This document shows positions 61,484-64,000 of a DNA stretch of 64,000 nucleotides, in pieces (within the stretch, counting starts at the first letter, position 1; the number at the start of each line of letters is the position of its first letter). Location of the stretch: assembly GCF_028368855.1 (NCBI RefSeq), contig NZ_JAQNCY010000007.1:62001-126000 (forward strand). Reading direction: 5' to 3'. Source of the stretch: Leisingera sp. SS27. Its GTDB lineage: Bacteria; Pseudomonadota; Alphaproteobacteria; Rhodobacterales; Rhodobacteraceae. The notes under the pieces were generated by a model. The model saw only the letters and a list, made by a program, of their open reading frames with translations. It ran no database searches and had not been told where the DNA came from. Position numbers and translations under genes: made by a program.

Positions 61484-62914
61484 CTAGCGGAACACGCCGC
61501 CCAGGGCAGACCCGGGCGTGATGGTCTGGGCCGGCTGGCTTGACGGCGCCTGCTCGGGCGCAGCCCGCCGGGCTTGGGTCTGCCGGCTGCCGCCGCTGTT
61601 TGCGTTTGTGCGCGGGGCTGCGGCCACCGGGCGGGCGCAGACTACGTCATCCCGGCTGATAATCAGGCGGAACAGCTCTGCCGTCGCCTCCAGACTGGCG
61701 GGGCTGCCGCCGCCAGCAGCCGCGAAATACCGGCGCGCCGCAGCCTGCGAGCCGCGTCCCCAATCGCCGTCAATACGGCTGGTATAACACCCCATGCGGG
61801 CCAGTTCGCTCTGCAGCGCCTGCGGCAGCAGCGGCGCCGGCGGATCGAACGCCCCGGCCGCAACCAGACTGGCGAACAAATCCGGATCGCCGCTGCGCAG
61901 ACGCTGCCGCGCAGCCAGGTTGTCATAGGCAATTTCACTGCCCTGCAGATCCGCCGGGTCCTGCGCCGCCGCGAAATCCGCACCGCCCGCCCCCCCGATC
62001 ACCCCGACGATGACTGAGGGCTGCGGCAATCCTTCGGCCCGCGGCCGGGCGGCAAACTGCGGCGCCGGAGATGTTAGGGCTGCGCCGGTCCCCAGCAGAC
62101 CGTTTGCCAGCACAGAAACAGGCTGGACCGCGGCCACCGGACGGGCCGGCACCGGCGCCCGGGCGGGCATCAGCCGGACCGTATCCGCCGCCGGAACCTG
62201 CGCGCGCTGTGCCGGGACCGCCTTCGCGCTGCCCAGGCCCGCAAGCACCTCCCCGGAACCGTTTCGCACAAAGGCCTGCAAAACATCTGCGGCGGCAGCG
62301 CCCTGCGCCTTGGCTGCCGTCTTCATCGCATCACTCAACCGCCCGCCAGCGGCCGCCGCGGGGCAGGCCTCGCCCGCCCCGGCACTGGCGGCCAGCGTCA
62401 GCGTGACCCCCGCCTTTGCAGCTTCGACAGACAGATCCGGCAGCGCCGCAGCCTCCCCTGCGGTGCCTGCGCAATTCTCGACCAGCAGCAGCAGATGCGA
62501 CAGCCCCGCGGCCGCCAGCGGCTCAAGCCGGTCGGCCAGCGCCAGACCGCGCCCGTCCGCAAGCAGGCCGCCATCCAGCTGCACCGGACCCGCATAGTAC
62601 AGCACCAGCCACCCGGCTCCCTGCAGCCCGTCCAGCGCCTCCGCCGCATCCTTGTGCGCTGCATTGCGCAGCAGAACCGGCGCCGCGCCGCTCCAGCTCC
62701 GGATCGCCTCGGCTGCATAATACGCATCGGCAAAGGCCCGTGCCGCACCACCGCCGGTGTCTCCGATCGCCAGCCCGCGCCAGTCCTGCGCCGCGGCTGC
62801 ACCGCAACCAAGACCAGCAGCCGCAATCAGGGCCAGTGCGGCCCGGCGGGCCAGGGAATAAGGAACAGGCTGCAATACTTTCAACCTAAACGCGGAGATC
62901 AATACCGGCTTCAT
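61484..62914 (-). CDS. Secreted caspase-fold protein with peptidoglycan-binding-like C-terminus
   Basis: 476 residues with an N-terminal signal peptide (about 1-42, GCGAAAAQ). Residues about 45-210 follow the caspase p20 pattern (GLAIGDTGG ... WLVLYYAGPV ... LLLLVENCAG). The usual YYAGHG is YYAGPV here, so the catalytic His is absent, while C148 in VENC aligns with the catalytic Cys. An Ala/Pro-rich middle is followed by a PG_binding_1-like segment (about 366-405, LQSELARMGCYTSRIDGDWGRG) and a disordered tail. Most likely a non-catalytic caspase-like, cell-wall-binding protein. The gene ends 14 bases before the transglycosylase gene. No good ribosome site precedes the ATG. Confidence 0.7.
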   Translation of the reverse strand: MKPVLISAFRLKVLQPVPYSLARRAALALIAAAGLGCGAAAAQDWRGLAIGDTGGGAARAFADAYYAAEAIRSWSGAAPVLLRNAAHKDAAEALDGLQGAGWLVLYYAGPVQLDGGLLADGRGLALADRLEPLAAAGLSHLLLLVENCAGTAGEAAALPDLSVEAAKAGVTLTLAASAGAGEACPAAAAGGRLSDAMKTAAKAQGAAAADVLQAFVRNGSGEVLAGLGSAKAVPAQRAQVPAADTVRLMPARAPVPARPVAAVQPVSVLANGLLGTGAALTSPAPQFAARPRAEGLPQPSVIVGVIGGAGGADFAAAQDPADLQGSEIAYDNLAARQRLRSGDPDLFASLVAAGAFDPPAPLLPQALQSELARMGCYTSRIDGDWGRGSQAAARRYFAAAGGGSPASLEATAELFRLIISRDDVVCARPVAAAPRTNANSGGSRQTQARRAAPEQAPSSQPAQTITPGSALGGVFR

Positions 62915-62951
62915 ACCCTAAAGGGAGAGCGCTTTGGAGCAGAATATCCGC

Positions 62952-63362
62952 CTATTGCGCCCCTGAGCGAAGGAAAAATGTCCAGCTGTCCGCCTGCTGC
63001 GTGTCCACTTCATGAAACCGCGCGCCGGTGTAGCCCCGGACCAGGCAATCCGACTCGCCGCGGATCTGGAACCGGCCGACATCCACGCACATCGGCGCCG
63101 CGCCCTCCAGCAGCACCCGCCCGAATACGTCTTTCGCAAAGATATAGACATACCGCGACCGCAACTTATGGCTGATAAGATCTGCGCATTGGCTTGGCCC
63201 GACAACCCACCAGCCCAGGGTTTCAAAAACATCCCCCTCAGAGACGCCAAGCGCCAGATTGGCAACATCCAAGGTCTGGTTGCAGACAGTGAACGCTGCC
63301 CTGGCCGGGCGCACGGCGATCAGGCTGACGGCAAGACAGGTAAGCAGGATAAGGCGCATCAT
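62952..63362 (-). CDS. DUF1036 family secreted protein
   Basis: 136 residues with a signal peptide (about 1-22, RPARA|AF). The mature part has the DUF1036 pattern (FTVCNQTLDVANLALGV ... GWWVVGPSQCADLI ... YVYIFAKD) with paired Cys suited to disulfides. Function unknown. First gene of the minus-strand operon with the caspase-fold and transglycosylase genes (37-base gap). Confidence 0.85.
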   Translation of the reverse strand: MMRLILLTCLAVSLIAVRPARAAFTVCNQTLDVANLALGVSEGDVFETLGWWVVGPSQCADLISHKLRSRYVYIFAKDVFGRVLLEGAAPMCVDVGRFQIRGESDCLVRGYTGARFHEVDTQQADSWTFFLRSGAQ

Positions 63363-63514
63363 TATAGGATTGCTGGAAATTTTCCGTTTCCCCTACAGTA
63401 ATCCCATCCGCGTGGCAGCGAAAGTGAGATAAACGCAACATTTTTTGGCCCGGACCGGAGGCCAGCGGCAGAATCCGCTGGCGCTGCGCGGCAGCATGCC
63501 TAAAAGTGGCCGCC

Positions 63515-64000
63515 ATGGTACGGTATTTCGCGATAGGCGCAGGCCTTGTTTGTCTTTCAGTTGCCGCAGGGGTTGCATTGGTTCTCAGCCACGATGCCGC
63601 CTCCGGACAGCGGCGCCTGGCCTCTCTGGCGCCAGCGGTGCAGCCTGAACCAGCTGTGCGGCGTCACGCCAAGGCCGCGGCCGCTCTGCCCGGCACCCTG
63701 GCCGAACCGGTTTCCGTGCAGGCGGTGCAGCCCGCCGCCAGCGAACCGGCAGCGCCGTCCAGCTGCTGCGCTGCACCTCTGGAGCGGCAGGCCCCCGGCA
63801 CAGTCCCGCAGCGCCGTCACACGGCGGCACCCGCTCTCCGTCCTGCCGTTCAGGACCCGCAGCTTGTGCACAAGCAATCGCAGGCTGCAAAGCCCGGCAC
63901 CATCACCGTGGCCGGGGCTCAGCCGGCAGCGGTTTCCTTGCCGCCGCAGCTCCAGCGCCGGGACGCGCAGTCCGCACTCCCCGGGTTCTTCATAGGGGTC
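63515..64000 (+). CDS. Ala/Pro-rich anchored or secreted protein, N-terminal part (runs off right edge)
   Basis: 162 codons are open to the window end with no stop. The protein starts MVRYFAIGAGLVCLSVAAGVALVLS, a signal anchor or signal peptide (about 4-24), and continues as Ala/Pro/Gln-rich low-complexity sequence. No family is recognisable in this part. Divergent from the DUF1036 operon across 152 bases. The frame has the high third-position GC expected of a real gene. Confidence 0.55.
   Translation, partial: MVRYFAIGAGLVCLSVAAGVALVLSHDAASGQRRLASLAPAVQPEPAVRRHAKAAAALPGTLAEPVSVQAVQPAASEPAAPSSCCAAPLERQAPGTVPQRRHTAAPALRPAVQDPQLVHKQSQAAKPGTITVAGAQPAAVSLPPQLQRRDAQSALPGFFIGV

Noticed and set aside
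59211-61487. 758-codon plus-strand frame at the T6SS 3' end
   Set aside because: It overlaps the membrane protein gene in another frame and is antisense to the transglycosylase-like gene, whose TM, OapA-like and SLT segments are recognisable.

Overview
The window looks like a chromosomal segment of a GC-rich marine alphaproteobacterium, most likely a Rhodobacteraceae (roseobacter-type) genome. That inference rests on the mix of genes: EnuR/DoeA/DoeB ectoine catabolism, a divergent luxI/luxR pair, the ubiTUV set for O2-independent ubiquinone hydroxylation beside ubiD/ubiX and nnrS, and a phospho-regulated type VI secretion system (T6SS). No rRNA, tRNA or CRISPR array was seen. Genus-level assignment is not possible from this reading alone.

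Layout. 1-0.9 kb: the N-terminal part of a Ser/Thr protein kinase running off the left edge. 1.2-6.5 kb: ectoine degradation block (MocR-type regulator enuR, ectoine hydrolase doeA, deacetylase doeB, class III transaminase). 6.5-14.0 kb: a GltR/GltS-like two-component pair divergent from a glucose-type ABC importer (binding protein, two permeases, ATPase) and glucokinase; three same-face GTAACA repeats lie between them. 14.0-15.25 kb: decayed DNA with a frameshifted IS5-family transposase remnant. 15.25-17.3 kb: quorum-sensing island with luxI, a small downstream ORF and divergent luxR, with repeated candidate operator half-sites. 17.3-21.4 kb: RND efflux pump and its membrane fusion protein, behind a perfect CRP-type palindrome. 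21.7-27.6 kb: ubiX and ubiD on the minus strand; ubiT, ubiU, ubiV and an NnrS-family gene on the plus strand; an FNR-like site lies between. The ubiD gene appears to start at an ATT codon.

27.7-63.4 kb is a T6SS locus. The minus-strand operon is tssK-tssL-tssM-tagF-pppA-ppkA. The plus-strand operon is DUF6931-tagH-tssA-tssB-tssC-hcp-tssE-tssF-tssG-tssH. It carries the full Thr-phosphorylation module (PpkA kinase, PppA phosphatase, FHA protein TagH, TagF), and TssL has Thr-containing N-terminal motifs that look like kinase/FHA docking sites. No tssJ and no vgrG are present; TssL carries its own OmpA-type peptidoglycan-binding domain. Inserted between the two operons, upstream of tssK and on its strand, is a 7.7 kb autotransporter gene (2551 aa) with a near-identical 1.07 kb internal duplication.

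The 3' end of the T6SS locus holds the least explained material: a glycine-rich membrane protein with an overlapping small membrane protein (candidate pore-forming effector and immunity pair), then a convergent three-gene operon of a DUF1036 protein, a caspase-fold protein lacking the usual histidine and carrying a C-terminal peptidoglycan-binding-like segment, and a membrane-anchored lytic-transglycosylase-like protein. A further Ala/Pro-rich secreted or anchored protein runs off the right edge.
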